Positions 23,519 to 33,256 of a stretch of 57,865 bases of DNA are shown piece by piece. The stretch comes from Microbacterium sp. (GTDB taxonomy: Bacteria > Actinomycetota > Actinomycetes > Actinomycetales > Microbacteriaceae). Position 1 is the stretch's first letter; every line of letters begins with the position of its first letter. The translations under genes were made by a program, and so were the position numbers. The notes under the pieces are model-generated. The model was not told where the DNA came from. It ran no database searches and saw nothing but the letters and a program-made list of their open reading frames with translations. Location of the stretch: assembly GCA_017744855.1 (NCBI GenBank), contig JAGIAK010000006.1, positions 1 to 57,865 on the forward strand, given 5' to 3'.

Positions 23519-26500
23519 TGAGCACGCAGGTCTCGTTCAAGGCTCCCCGCTGGCGCGCCGCGCTGGCCCTCGGAGTCGGTCTCGCCCTCGCGGGCGCCGC
23601 CATCGTCGCCGTGCCGAACGCCGCGACGGCTGCGGTGCCGTCGGCCAAGGCGCCGCTTCTGGAGCGCACCTCCGACGTCATCACCTCCGACCCGCTGCCC
23701 ACCGTGCAGATCGACAACGGGTACGTGTGGGCGCAGGCCACCATCGGCAACACGGTGTACGCGGCCGGCAGCTTCTCCAACGCGCGTGCGGCGCTCGCCG
23801 AACCAGGCACCAGCCTCACGCCGCGCAACAACATCCTCGCCTATGACATCACCACCGGCGCACTGCAGTCCTTCGCGCCGTCGGTGAACGGCGTGATCAA
23901 GGCCGTCGCGGCGTCTCCCGACGGAACCCGTGTGTACATCGGCGGATCCTTCACCCAGGTCAACGGCGTCGCCCGGTTCGGCTTCGCCGCGCTCGACGCT
24001 CAGACGGGGCAGCTGATCCCCGGGGTCGTCCCGTCGATCGGCGGCGCCGGCGTCTACGGCATCGCCGCGACCGCAGACACCGTCTACGTCGCTGGCAACT
24101 TCACGCAGGCCAACGGCGTCGCGCGCAAGAACTTCGCCGCCTTCGCGACGGCCGACGGTGCGCTGCGCGACTGGGCGCCCACCTCCGATCAGCAGGTCGA
24201 CGCGCTCGTCATCGAACCCGGCGGCCAGCACGTCATCGCCGGCGGACGCTTCTACCTCGTCAACGACGCCGTCCAGCGCGGTCTCGTCGCGCTCGACCCG
24301 AGCACCGGCGGCATCGACACGTCCTGGGCGGCTCCGAACACCGTGAAGAACGGTGCGTCGCTGAGCAGCTCCTACGCGGGCAAGACGGGCATCTTCGCCC
24401 TCTCCGTCGACAAGACCGGCGTCTACGGCACCGGCTGGGTGTACGCGAACGCCGCATCTGGCAACCTCGAGGGCGCCTTCGCCGCCGAGGCCGGCAGCGG
24501 TGCGATCCGCTGGGTCGCCGACTGCCATGGTGACAACTACGGCGTCTACTCCACCGGCAAGGTCGTCTACACGACGAGCCACACGCATGCCTGCGAGACG
24601 GTCAACCTCTGGCCGGAGCAGCCCACGCGCACCTGGCGCTACATGCTCGCCCTCACGGCATCCGCCGAGGGAACGCTGACCCGCAGCCTCACGGCCAGCA
24701 CCACCTACGCCGACTGGAACGGCACGCCCTCGCCATCCGCATACGCCGTGACGCCCGACTTCACTGTCGGCACCGCGACGGGCCTCGGCCAGGCGGGACT
24801 GTCGATCACCGGTTCGGGAGACTTCGTCTCGGTCGCAGGAGAGTTCACCAGCGTCAACAACAAGATGTACCAGGGCATCGTGCGCTTCTCCAGCAAGCCG
24901 GCCGGCGGCGCGAAGCAGGGTCCGCGTCTCTCCGGCGCCGACTGGACGACGCCCACCGCCACCGCGACGGCCGGACGGGTGCGCGTCTCGACGACGACCA
25001 ACTACGACCGCGACAACCGCGACCTCACCTACCAGCTGATGCGCTCGGACTCGGCGACGCCGATCGACCAGGTCGCGGCGCGGTCGGTGTGGTGGATCCC
25101 TGGCGCTGTGGTGTTGAACGACACCACCGTCGCACCGGGGACGAACTACACGTACACGGTGCGGGCGGTCGACGGCGACGGGAACGCCGTGCTCAGCCAG
25201 CCGGTCTCGGTGACGGCGGTCGCCGCCACCGGATCCGACTACGCGAACCTCGTGCTGAACGACCGGGCGGAGCTGTACTACCCGCTCGGCACGATCAAGA
25301 CCAACTGGGCCGGCGGAGCCTCGCCGGTGTTCGGCTCTGGCGTGACCAACGCCTCCTCGGGCGCGGTGCAGGGCGTGACCGGCACGTCGGCCTCGACGTT
25401 CAGCGGCACGACGAGCGGCCGGGTGTCCTCCGCGACGGCCAGCATGGCCGACAGCGACTACGCCGCAGAGGCGTGGTTCAAGACCAACACCACCCGCGGC
25501 GGGAAGATCTTCGGCTACGGCACCTCTCAGGTCAACAGCTCCGGCACGAACGACCGCAACGTGTACATGCTCAACAACGGGCGCATCACGTACGGCGTCT
25601 ACCCCGGATCGGTGAAGTCGATCACGACCACGACGTCGTACAACGACAACAAGTGGCACCACGTGGTGTCGACGCTGAGCACGAGCGGCATGGTGCTGTA
25701 CATCGACGGCAAGGTCGTCGCGCAGGACGCCACCGTGGTCTCCGCGCAAGACAACTACAACGGCTACTGGCGCGTCGGCTACGACAACCTGAGCGGCTGG
25801 CCGAGCGCTCCGACGTCGGCGTCCTTCGCCGGCACGATCGACGAGTTCGCCGTGTACCCGTCCGCGCTCTCCGCGGCACAGGTCGCGCAGCACTACGCGA
25901 CGGGCATGGGCTACAAGACGCCGACGGCGTCGTTCACCGCCAGCGCGACCGAGCTCTCCGTGGCGTTCAACGGCAGCGCCTCCACGGCGGACACCGGCCA
26001 GACCGTGACCGGGTACTCGTGGAACTTCGGCGACGGGCAGACCGCGACGGGGGCCACGCCCACGCACGTGTTCGCCGCATCCGGCACCTACACGGTGACC
26101 CTCACCGTCACGGACAGCCGTGGACTGATCGGCGTCACCACGCAGCAGGTCACGGCGCTCGCGCCCAACGTGCTGCCCACGGCGTCGTTCACCGCGCAGG
26201 CGACCGGTCTCACGGCGTCCGTCGACGCGAGCACGTCGACCGACTCGGACGGAGCCATCGCGTCGTACTCCTGGAACTGGGGCGACGGCTCGGCCGCGGG
26301 CTCCGGCGCCACCGCCACGCACGCCTACGCAGCGGCCGGCACCTACACCGTCACGCTGACGGTGACGGACGACCGCGGCGGACAGGCGACCAAGACGGCC
26401 GATGTGGTCGCCACGCACGCCGCACCGACGGCGTCGTTCGAAGCGACGACGAACGTGCTCGACGCCACGGTGACCGCTGCGGCGTCCACCGCGGCCGATG

Positions 26501-28194
26501 GGGCGACGCTGAACTACGCGTGGAACTGGGGCGACGGCAGCACGACCGCCGCGGCGCCCGGGTACACGGCGGCGCACAGCTACGCGGCGGCCGGGGACTA
26601 CACGATCACGCTCACCGTGACCGACAGCCTCGGAGCGACGGCTCAGACCACGCGTTCCGTGACCGTCGCCGACAAGCCGTTCGCCATCCGCGACGACTTC
26701 GAGCGCACCGCCACGGCGGGGTGGGGTTCGGCCGACAACGGCGGCGCGTACACGGTGATGAACGGCACGGCGGCCCCGGCCTCCGTCGCCGCCGGGCGCG
26801 GCGTGCTCACGCTGCCGGCCGGTCAGACCAGGAACGTCGCACTGCAGGGCACGTCGCTGGCCGACACCTTGACGACCGTCGCCTACTCGATCGATCAGGC
26901 GCCGTCCACCGGCGGCTCGTACATCGGAGTGAGCGCTCGCAAGTCGGCAACGAACGACTACCTGGCGCGCGTGTGGATGCGCAACGACGGCAAGCTGTGG
27001 CTCGTCGTGCAGCAGGGCACCACGGTGATCGGCACCCAGGCGCTCACGACGACCTGGGCCGCCGGTGACGTCTTCCGTCTCGCGGTGCAGGTGTCCGGCT
27101 CCTCGCCGACGACGATCCAGGTGAAGACCTGGAAGGACGGCACCGTGCCGCCCGCCGACTGGCAGCTCACGGTGACGGACTCCACGGCGGGCCTGCAGGG
27201 CACCGGCTGGTCCAGCATCCACGCCTCGCGCGGGTCGACGGCCACCTCGACCGCGGCGTTCTCCTTCGACTCGCTGCGCGTCACGGACCTGAAGGCCCCG
27301 CTGCCCAACGTGGCGCCGACGGCATCGTTCACCGCGACGCCGACGAACCTCGACCTCGCAGTCGACGGCTCGGGCTCGGCCGACTCCGACGGCACCGTCG
27401 CGTCGTACTCGTGGAACTGGGGCGACGGCTCGGCCGCGGGCTCCGGAGCGACCGCGACGCACAGCTACACGGCGGCAGGCACCTACACGGTGACCCTCAC
27501 GGTCACCGACAACCAGGGTGCGACCGGCACGGCGACCAAGCAGGTCACCGCGAACACGCCGCCCGTCGTCGACCCGGCCATCGCCCGTGACGCCTTCGAG
27601 CGCACAGGGACGGCCGGGTGGGGCTCTGCGGACGTCGGCGGTGCCTGGACGGTCGCCGGTGGTGCGGCGTCGGCGCTGTCGGTGGCGGATGGCGTCGGGA
27701 AGCTCGCACTCGCGCCGGGCGGTTCCCGCAACGTGACCCTGAACGGGGTGTCGGCGAAGAACGTGACCCTCTCCGTCGACCTCTCCATGGATGCGGCGTC
27801 CACGACAGGTGCGGCCTACGCGGGACTGATCGCGAGGTCGACGGGCACCGACAACTACGTCGTGCGCGCGTGGCTGCACGCGAACGGTTCGGTGTGGATC
27901 GTGACACAGCGCGGGGCCACGGTGCTGTCGAGCTACCAGGTTCCCGGGATCACCCGCGCACCGGGCGACGCCTTCACGCTGAAGGTGGACGTCTCCGGCG
28001 GCGCCTCCACGACCCTCTCCGCCAAGCTCTGGCGGCAGGGGACGGCGGAGCCGACGGCGTGGCAGACCACCTTCGTGGACACGGCAGGGCTCGACGCTTC
28101 TGGCGCGGTGGGCGTGAACGCGAGCCGTGCGGCATCCGCGACCACGACGGGCACCATCGCCGTCGACAACTTCCGCGTCCTCAACAACGGCTGA
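23518..28194 (+). CDS. Giant secreted propeller-LamG-PKD surface protein 2 (1558 aa)
   Basis: Signal peptide to about residue 38 (ATA-AVPS). ~40-461 DUF5122-like propeller; ~464-566 Fn3-like; ~568-798 LamG-like (KWHHVVSTLS, LYIDGKVV); PKD domains at ~801-882, 883-964, 965-1051 and 1260-1342 (WNFGDG, WNWGDG); two copies of the WG domain at ~1054-1259 (FERTATAGWGSADNGGAY) and ~1353-1558 (FERTGTAGWGSADVGGAW). Relative to protein 1 it has gained two PKD units and a WG domain. ATG 23518 is chosen because its distance from GGAAAGG matches protein 1. No covalent anchor signal. Probably an extended stalk binding the surface polymer at its end. Confidence 0.85.
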   Translation: MSTQVSFKAPRWRAALALGVGLALAGAAIVAVPNAATAAVPSAKAPLLERTSDVITSDPLPTVQIDNGYVWAQATIGNTVYAAGSFSNARAALAEPGTSLTPRNNILAYDITTGALQSFAPSVNGVIKAVAASPDGTRVYIGGSFTQVNGVARFGFAALDAQTGQLIPGVVPSIGGAGVYGIAATADTVYVAGNFTQANGVARKNFAAFATADGALRDWAPTSDQQVDALVIEPGGQHVIAGGRFYLVNDAVQRGLVALDPSTGGIDTSWAAPNTVKNGASLSSSYAGKTGIFALSVDKTGVYGTGWVYANAASGNLEGAFAAEAGSGAIRWVADCHGDNYGVYSTGKVVYTTSHTHACETVNLWPEQPTRTWRYMLALTASAEGTLTRSLTASTTYADWNGTPSPSAYAVTPDFTVGTATGLGQAGLSITGSGDFVSVAGEFTSVNNKMYQGIVRFSSKPAGGAKQGPRLSGADWTTPTATATAGRVRVSTTTNYDRDNRDLTYQLMRSDSATPIDQVAARSVWWIPGAVVLNDTTVAPGTNYTYTVRAVDGDGNAVLSQPVSVTAVAATGSDYANLVLNDRAELYYPLGTIKTNWAGGASPVFGSGVTNASSGAVQGVTGTSASTFSGTTSGRVSSATASMADSDYAAEAWFKTNTTRGGKIFGYGTSQVNSSGTNDRNVYMLNNGRITYGVYPGSVKSITTTTSYNDNKWHHVVSTLSTSGMVLYIDGKVVAQDATVVSAQDNYNGYWRVGYDNLSGWPSAPTSASFAGTIDEFAVYPSALSAAQVAQHYATGMGYKTPTASFTASATELSVAFNGSASTADTGQTVTGYSWNFGDGQTATGATPTHVFAASGTYTVTLTVTDSRGLIGVTTQQVTALAPNVLPTASFTAQATGLTASVDASTSTDSDGAIASYSWNWGDGSAAGSGATATHAYAAAGTYTVTLTVTDDRGGQATKTADVVATHAAPTASFEATTNVLDATVTAAASTAADGATLNYAWNWGDGSTTAAAPGYTAAHSYAAAGDYTITLTVTDSLGATAQTTRSVTVADKPFAIRDDFERTATAGWGSADNGGAYTVMNGTAAPASVAAGRGVLTLPAGQTRNVALQGTSLADTLTTVAYSIDQAPSTGGSYIGVSARKSATNDYLARVWMRNDGKLWLVVQQGTTVIGTQALTTTWAAGDVFRLAVQVSGSSPTTIQVKTWKDGTVPPADWQLTVTDSTAGLQGTGWSSIHASRGSTATSTAAFSFDSLRVTDLKAPLPNVAPTASFTATPTNLDLAVDGSGSADSDGTVASYSWNWGDGSAAGSGATATHSYTAAGTYTVTLTVTDNQGATGTATKQVTANTPPVVDPAIARDAFERTGTAGWGSADVGGAWTVAGGAASALSVADGVGKLALAPGGSRNVTLNGVSAKNVTLSVDLSMDAASTTGAAYAGLIARSTGTDNYVVRAWLHANGSVWIVTQRGATVLSSYQVPGITRAPGDAFTLKVDVSGGASTTLSAKLWRQGTAEPTAWQTTFVDTAGLDASGAVGVNASRAASATTTGTIAVDNFRVLNNG

Positions 28195-28219
28195 CAGGCA
28201 GCGGAACACAGCGGACGAG

Positions 28220-28264
28220 CGGCCTTCGATGGCGGGAGCGATCCTGCCATCGAAGGCCGTTTTT
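28220..28264 (+). terminator. Strong terminator after surface protein 2
   Basis: A 14-bp outer stem (CGGCCTTCGATGGC with GCCATCGAAGGCCG) enclosing a short inner stem, followed by TTTTT. Confidence 0.9.
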
Positions 28265-28300
28265 CCGCGGTTTTTCGCGGGAGAACTGCCGAAATATTGA

Positions 28301-28383
28301 TCGACAACTCCCGCTCGGCGCAGTAGTATATCGATACTGCAGCTAAGGGGAGTTGCAGTGAAACTGGGGAAACTGGGGAACAC
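28301..28383 (+). promoter_or_regulatory. Promoter and hairpin leader of surface unit 3
   Basis: CGACAA then 16 nt then TAGTAT (28324-28329). A 10-bp hairpin begins at the expected transcript start, 28335-28360 (core arms CTGCAGCT and AGTTGCAG, loop AAGGGG), followed by two CTGGGGAAA blocks and GGGGAACACGTG. The arms differ in sequence from unit 2 yet keep pairing, including a G-T pair, which supports an RNA structure. A frame ending KLGKLGNT (from GTG 28358) stops over the next start. Confidence 0.65.
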
Positions 28384-28387
28384 GTGA
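28358..28387 (+). CDS. Upstream ORF of surface unit 3 (9 codons)
   Basis: VKLGKLGNT, ending in a TGA that overlaps the GTG at 28384. It matches the end of the upstream ORF of unit 2. A CTG at 28337 in the same frame, at the predicted transcript start, would lengthen it to include LRGVA. Confidence 0.35.
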   Translation: MKLGKLGNT

Positions 28388-28521
28388 ACCTTCATGGGTG
28401 CACGCGCCGGATTGGGAGTTCGGCGCTGTCCGAAAGCTCTGTGTCAGGCCGTCCGGCCGCAGCCTCCGTCCGCTCTGCCCACGGAGATGCCGTGGCAGCA
28501 ACCTTCGGAAAGGTCGCCTGA
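28384..28521 (+). pseudogene. In-frame relic of the lipoprotein gene (45 codons) in unit 3
   Basis: Starts VNLHGCTRRIGSSALSE, aligned with VNLHWCTRRNGYSTLSK of lipoprotein 2, and ends ATFGKVA then stop, aligned with AIFTGKVS. About 160 codons in between, including lipobox and beta domain, are gone, yet start codon, reading frame, ribosome-binding GGAAAGG for the next gene and the stop-start overlap (TGATG) are kept. Either a decayed gene or a leader ORF kept for translational coupling of the giant protein. Confidence 0.65.
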
Positions 28522-31500
28522 TGGGCGCGCACAACACAGCCACATCCACGCCGGCGCGGTGGCGCGCGGCGGCCGCAGGTCTCGTCGGCATCGCGCTCGC
28601 GCTCAGCGCCGCGCTGGTGGCGCCGACCGCGGCATCCGCTGCCGTCCCGACGACGAAGGCGCCGTTCCTGCAACGCACCGCCGACGTCGCCACGGCCGAC
28701 GCGCTGCCCACCGTGCAGATCGACTCCGGTTACGTGTGGGCGCAGACCACGGTGGGCAACACCGTCTACGCCGCAGGCAGCTTCTCCAACGCGCGTGCCG
28801 CGCTCGCCGAGCCGGGCACCAATCTCACGCCGCGCAACAACATCCTCGCCTACGACATCGCCACCGGGAGTCTGCTTCCGTTCGCGCCGAACGTGAACGG
28901 CGTGATCAAGGCGATCGCCCGCTCCGCCGACGGCAGCCGCATCTACATCGGCGGCTCGTTCACCCAGGTCAACGGCTCCACGCGGTACAACGTCGCCGCG
29001 CTGGACGCACAGACCGGCCAACTCGTGGGCGGCTTCAGTCCGTCTGTCGGCGGCACCGGCGTCTTCGGCATCACCGTGCTCGGCGACAGCGTCTACGTCG
29101 GAGGCGACTTCACCCAGGCCAACGGCGTCGCGCGAAAGAACTTCGCGGCATTCGCCGCGTCGAACGGCGCGCTGCGGGCGTGGGCTCCGACGTCCGACCT
29201 CCAGGCGGACGCCATGGTCGCCGACCCCGACGGCACGCAGATCATCGCCGCCGGCCGGTTCTCGATGGTCAACGGCGATACGACGCAGCGCGGCCTCGCG
29301 GCGCTCGACCCGGTCACCGGAGTCGTGAACACCGGATGGCAGGCCAACCGCACCGTCATCAACGGCGCGGCGAACGGCAAGGCAGGCATCTTCACCCTCA
29401 CCACCGACGCCTCGGGCGTCTACGGCACCGGCTGGGTCTTCAGCGACGTCGACACAGGCAACCTCGAGGGCGTGTTCGCCGCGGAGGCCGGCACCGGCGC
29501 CATCCGCTGGGTCTCCGACTGCCACGGCGATCACTACGGCGTCTACTCGACGGGCAAGGTCGTCTACTCGACCACGCACACGCACCAGTGCGAGACCATG
29601 AACCTGTGGCCGGAGCAGCCCACGCGGCAGTACCGCTACGTCGAGGCCTACACGGCCACGGCGGAGGGCACGCTGAGCCGCTCGGTCTCGGTCGGCAGCA
29701 TCTACAAGGACTGGAGCGGCACGCCCTCTCCCTCCGCGTACGCCTGGTACCCCGACTTCACCGTCGGCACCGCGTCGGGCCTCGGCCAGGCCGGCCTCTC
29801 GATCACGGGCGTCGGCGACTACATCTCCATCGCCGGCGAGTTCACCAGCGTCAACGGCCAGCGTTACCAGGGCATCGTGCGCTTCTCGACGAAACCCGCA
29901 GGCGGACCCAAGCAGGGTCCGCGCCTGAACACGGCCGCGTGGGCGGCGCCGACCGCCGCGACCGCGTCTCCGGGCCGCATCCGCGTCTCGATCCCGGCCA
30001 ACTGGGACCGCGACGACCGCGACCTCACCTACCAGCTGCTGCGCACGGGGAAGGCAGGCGTGATCGACCAGAAGGTCGTGTCGTCGGGCTGGTGGAACAC
30101 GCCACCGGTGATGCTCAGCGACACCACCGTGAGCGCCGGGGCGACATACACCTACACCGTGCGCGCGGTCGACGGCGACGGCAACGCGGTGACCAGCCAA
30201 CCGGTGACGGCGACCGCGTCCAGCGGCGTGTCCTCGGCGTACGCGGATGCCGTGCTCGACGACGGCGCTCAGCTCTACTACCCGCTCGGCGACACCACGA
30301 TCGACTGGGCAGGCGGCGCCGCGCCGCTGTACAGCAGCGGCGTGAGCTCCACGTCTCCCGGCGGGGTCGTCGGCGCGACCGGTGCGACCGCATCAGCCCT
30401 CGACGGCACCACGTCGGGACTGATCTCCTCCGGGTCGTCCACGAACGGACCGAACGTGTTCTCGACGGAGGTGTGGTTCAAGACGAACACCACCGACGGC
30501 GGCAAGATCTTCGGGTTCGGCAATCAGCAGACCGGGTTCTCCGGGAACTACGACCGGCATCTCTACATGCAGAACAACGGCCGGCTGACGTTCGGCGTCT
30601 ACCCGGGCGGCGTGCGCACCGTCTCGACGAGCGCGTCGTACAACGACAACGCCTGGCACCACGTGGTGGCCTCGCTCGGCGCCGACGGCATGAAGCTCTA
30701 CGTCGACGGCGTGCTCGTGGCGCAGGACCCGACCGTCACCGACGCGCAGGGCTACGGCGGCTACTGGCGAGTGGGCGGAGACAACATGGGCGGTTGGCCG
30801 GACGCGCCGTCCCGGTGGGAGTTCCGCGGCACCGTCGACGAGTTCGCGGTGTACCCGACGGCGCTGACCGCGGCCCAGGTCGCCGCGCACTACGCGGTGG
30901 GCGCGGGCATCCATGCCCCGACCGCGGCGTTCACCTCGACGGCGACGGCGCTGTCCGTGGCCTTCGACGGCCGATCCAGCACCGTCGACGCCGGACAGAG
31001 CGTGCAGGGCTACGCCTGGGACTTCGGCGACGGGGCGACGAGCACCGGTGCGACCCCGACCCACGTCTACTCCGCGACGGGCACCTATGCGGTGACCCTG
31101 AAGGTCACGGACAGTCGAGGACTCGTCGGATCCGTCACGCAGCAGGTCGCTGTGCAGGCGCCCAACGTGCTGCCGACGGCCGACTTCACGTCGACGGCAT
31201 CCGGTCTCTCCGCCTCGGTGAACGGCGCGGGCTCGAGCGACAGCGACGGCACGATCGCCTCGTACTCCTGGAACTGGGGCGACGGGTCGGCGGCCGGCTC
31301 CGGCATCACCGCCACCCACGCCTACGCGGCTCCCGGCACGTACACGGTCACGCTGACCGTCACGGACGACCGCGGCGGTCAGGCCACCAAGACGGCCTCC
31401 GTCGTCGTGACCCACGCCGCGCCCGTCGCCGCGTTCACGGCCGCGGCGAACGGCCTCACGGTCAACGTCGACGGCTCGGCGTCCACGGCATCGGATGCCG

Positions 31501-33191
31501 CGACCCTCGCGTACTCGTGGAACTGGGGCGACGGCGCGGCCGCCGGCTCCGGTGCGACGGCCTCGCACGTGTACGCGGCTGCCGGCGACTACACGGTGAC
31601 CCTGACGGTGACGGACAGCGTCGGCTCCTCGGCGCAGTCCACGCGCACCGTCACGGTCGCAGACAAGGCGTTCGCGGTCCGCGACGACTTCGAGCGCACC
31701 TCGTCCTCCGGATGGGGCTCCGCGGAGATCGGAGGGGCGTACACGGTGCTCTCGGGTCCGGCCGCCGCGGTGTCCGTCGGCGGAGGCGTGGGCAAGGTCT
31801 CGCTCCCCGCAGGGCAGACCCGCAACCTGGCGCTGCAGTCGACCTCGCTGGCCGACTCGCTCACCACGCTCGTCTACTCCCTCGACCAGGCGCCCTCCAC
31901 CGGAGGCTCCTACGTCGGTGTGAGCGCGCGCAAGTCCGCGACGAGCGAGTACCTCGCCCGCGTGTGGATGCGTACGGACGGCACGCTGTGGCTCGTCGCG
32001 CAGCAGGGATCCACGGTCATCGGAACGAAGGCGCTGCCGGGCACCTGGGCGGCGGGGGACGCGTTCCGTCTCGCCGTGCAGGTGAAGGGATCGTCGCCGA
32101 CGACCGTTCAGATGAAGACCTGGAAGGATGGAACGACCGAACCGGCCGACTGGCAGCTGAGCGTCACCGACTCGACCGCGGGACTCCAGGGGTCGGGCTG
32201 GCCGAGCGTGCACGTCAATCGGAGCGGCAGCGCGACGACGTCTGGGGTCTTCTCGATCGACGCGCTCCGGGTCGAGAAGCCGGGCACGCCTGGCGGGCCG
32301 GCGAACGTCGCCCCGACCGCATCGTTCACGACCGCCGCGAGCGGGCTCACCGCGAACGTCGACGCCTCCGCCTCCACGGACAGCGACGGCACGATCGCCT
32401 CGTACGCCTGGAACTGGGGAGACGGATCGGCCGCGGGCAGCGGCGTCACCGCCTCGCACGCCTACGGTGCAGCCGGCACGTACACGGTGACCCTCGTGGT
32501 GACGGACAACGCCGGCGCGACGGGAACGACGACCAGGCAGGTCACCGTGACCGCACCGCCGGGCGGCGATCCAGCGATCGCGAGCGACGCGTTCGCGCGG
32601 GCGGCGACCGCAGGGTGGGGGACCGCCGACGTCGGCGGCGCCTGGACCCTGGTCGGAGGCGTGGCCACCGTGGCATCCGTGGCCGCCGGGGTGGGCAAGC
32701 TGGCTCTGCCGGCAGGCAGCACCCGCAACATGCTGTTGAACTCCGTGTCGGCGAAGAACGTCACCCTGTCCGGCGACTTCTCCATCGACGTCGCCCCCTC
32801 CACGGGAGCGGCGTACGCGGGACTGATCGCCCGGTCGACAGCGACGGACAACTACCTGGTGCGGGCGTGGCTGCACGCCAACGGCTCGGTCTGGATCGTC
32901 ACCCAGCACGGCGGGACCGTGTTGTCGAGCACGCAGCTGCCGGGGGTCACCTGGACCGCCGGCACGGCGTTCACGCTCAAGGTCGACGTGTCCGGTGGTG
33001 CGTCGACGACGATCTCGGCGAAGCTGTGGGCGCAGGGGACGCCGGAGCCCGCGTCGTGGCAGACCGCGGTGGTCGACGCTGCCGGTCTGGACGCGGCGGG
33101 GGCGGTGGGAGTCCACGCCAGCCGGGCGGGTTCCGCATCCAGCACTGCCACTCTCGCCGTCGACAACGTCCGCGTGCTCGCCAACGGGTGA
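28521..33191 (+). CDS. Giant secreted propeller-LamG-PKD surface protein 3 (1556 aa)
   Basis: Same architecture as protein 2: signal peptide (ASA-AVPT near residue 38), propeller to ~460, Fn3-like ~466-566, LamG-like ~568-795 (AWHHVVASLG, LYVDGVLV), PKD at ~797-880, 881-962, 962-1047 and 1258-1343, WG domains at ~1050-1253 (SSGWGSAEIGGAY) and ~1350-1556 (TAGWGTADVGGAW). ATG 28521 is used rather than upstream ATG 28398, which would add ~41 residues lacking homology and precede the signal peptide. It lacks a full lipoprotein partner. No terminator is visible before the Wzy-like gene 61 bp on. Confidence 0.85.
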   Translation: MGAHNTATSTPARWRAAAAGLVGIALALSAALVAPTAASAAVPTTKAPFLQRTADVATADALPTVQIDSGYVWAQTTVGNTVYAAGSFSNARAALAEPGTNLTPRNNILAYDIATGSLLPFAPNVNGVIKAIARSADGSRIYIGGSFTQVNGSTRYNVAALDAQTGQLVGGFSPSVGGTGVFGITVLGDSVYVGGDFTQANGVARKNFAAFAASNGALRAWAPTSDLQADAMVADPDGTQIIAAGRFSMVNGDTTQRGLAALDPVTGVVNTGWQANRTVINGAANGKAGIFTLTTDASGVYGTGWVFSDVDTGNLEGVFAAEAGTGAIRWVSDCHGDHYGVYSTGKVVYSTTHTHQCETMNLWPEQPTRQYRYVEAYTATAEGTLSRSVSVGSIYKDWSGTPSPSAYAWYPDFTVGTASGLGQAGLSITGVGDYISIAGEFTSVNGQRYQGIVRFSTKPAGGPKQGPRLNTAAWAAPTAATASPGRIRVSIPANWDRDDRDLTYQLLRTGKAGVIDQKVVSSGWWNTPPVMLSDTTVSAGATYTYTVRAVDGDGNAVTSQPVTATASSGVSSAYADAVLDDGAQLYYPLGDTTIDWAGGAAPLYSSGVSSTSPGGVVGATGATASALDGTTSGLISSGSSTNGPNVFSTEVWFKTNTTDGGKIFGFGNQQTGFSGNYDRHLYMQNNGRLTFGVYPGGVRTVSTSASYNDNAWHHVVASLGADGMKLYVDGVLVAQDPTVTDAQGYGGYWRVGGDNMGGWPDAPSRWEFRGTVDEFAVYPTALTAAQVAAHYAVGAGIHAPTAAFTSTATALSVAFDGRSSTVDAGQSVQGYAWDFGDGATSTGATPTHVYSATGTYAVTLKVTDSRGLVGSVTQQVAVQAPNVLPTADFTSTASGLSASVNGAGSSDSDGTIASYSWNWGDGSAAGSGITATHAYAAPGTYTVTLTVTDDRGGQATKTASVVVTHAAPVAAFTAAANGLTVNVDGSASTASDAATLAYSWNWGDGAAAGSGATASHVYAAAGDYTVTLTVTDSVGSSAQSTRTVTVADKAFAVRDDFERTSSSGWGSAEIGGAYTVLSGPAAAVSVGGGVGKVSLPAGQTRNLALQSTSLADSLTTLVYSLDQAPSTGGSYVGVSARKSATSEYLARVWMRTDGTLWLVAQQGSTVIGTKALPGTWAAGDAFRLAVQVKGSSPTTVQMKTWKDGTTEPADWQLSVTDSTAGLQGSGWPSVHVNRSGSATTSGVFSIDALRVEKPGTPGGPANVAPTASFTTAASGLTANVDASASTDSDGTIASYAWNWGDGSAAGSGVTASHAYGAAGTYTVTLVVTDNAGATGTTTRQVTVTAPPGGDPAIASDAFARAATAGWGTADVGGAWTLVGGVATVASVAAGVGKLALPAGSTRNMLLNSVSAKNVTLSGDFSIDVAPSTGAAYAGLIARSTATDNYLVRAWLHANGSVWIVTQHGGTVLSSTQLPGVTWTAGTAFTLKVDVSGGASTTISAKLWAQGTPEPASWQTAVVDAAGLDAAGAVGVHASRAGSASSTATLAVDNVRVLANG

Positions 33192-33223
33192 TTCCCTCGG
33201 GCACGTGTCATAGGCTCGTGCTG

Positions 33224-33256
33224 ATGAGTCCAGAGCAGGGTCGGCGAACGCCGTGA
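33224..33256 (+). CDS. Upstream ORF coupled to the Wzy-like gene (10 codons)
   Basis: MSPEQGRRTP; ATG lies 7 nt after -10-like TAGGCT (33211-33216), suggesting a leaderless mRNA. TGA overlaps the GTG start of the next gene (GTGA). Confidence 0.4.
   Translation: MSPEQGRRTP

Noticed and set aside
23470..28395. 1641-codon open frame on the minus strand
   Set aside because: Antisense shadow of giant protein 2: Arg/Gly/Val-rich composition, no domain, no ribosome site; caused by GC-rich third positions.
25920..32550. Regular DNA repeats that might suggest CRISPR or satellite DNA
   Set aside because: They are codons of PKD domains (period ~245 bp) and diverged; no short identical repeats with unique spacers.
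28394..33256. 1620-codon plus-strand frame out of phase with giant protein 3
   Set aside because: The other frame encodes signal peptide, LamG and PKD domains; this one is Arg-rich nonsense. Only its last 10 codons (33224-33256) were kept as a possible upstream ORF.
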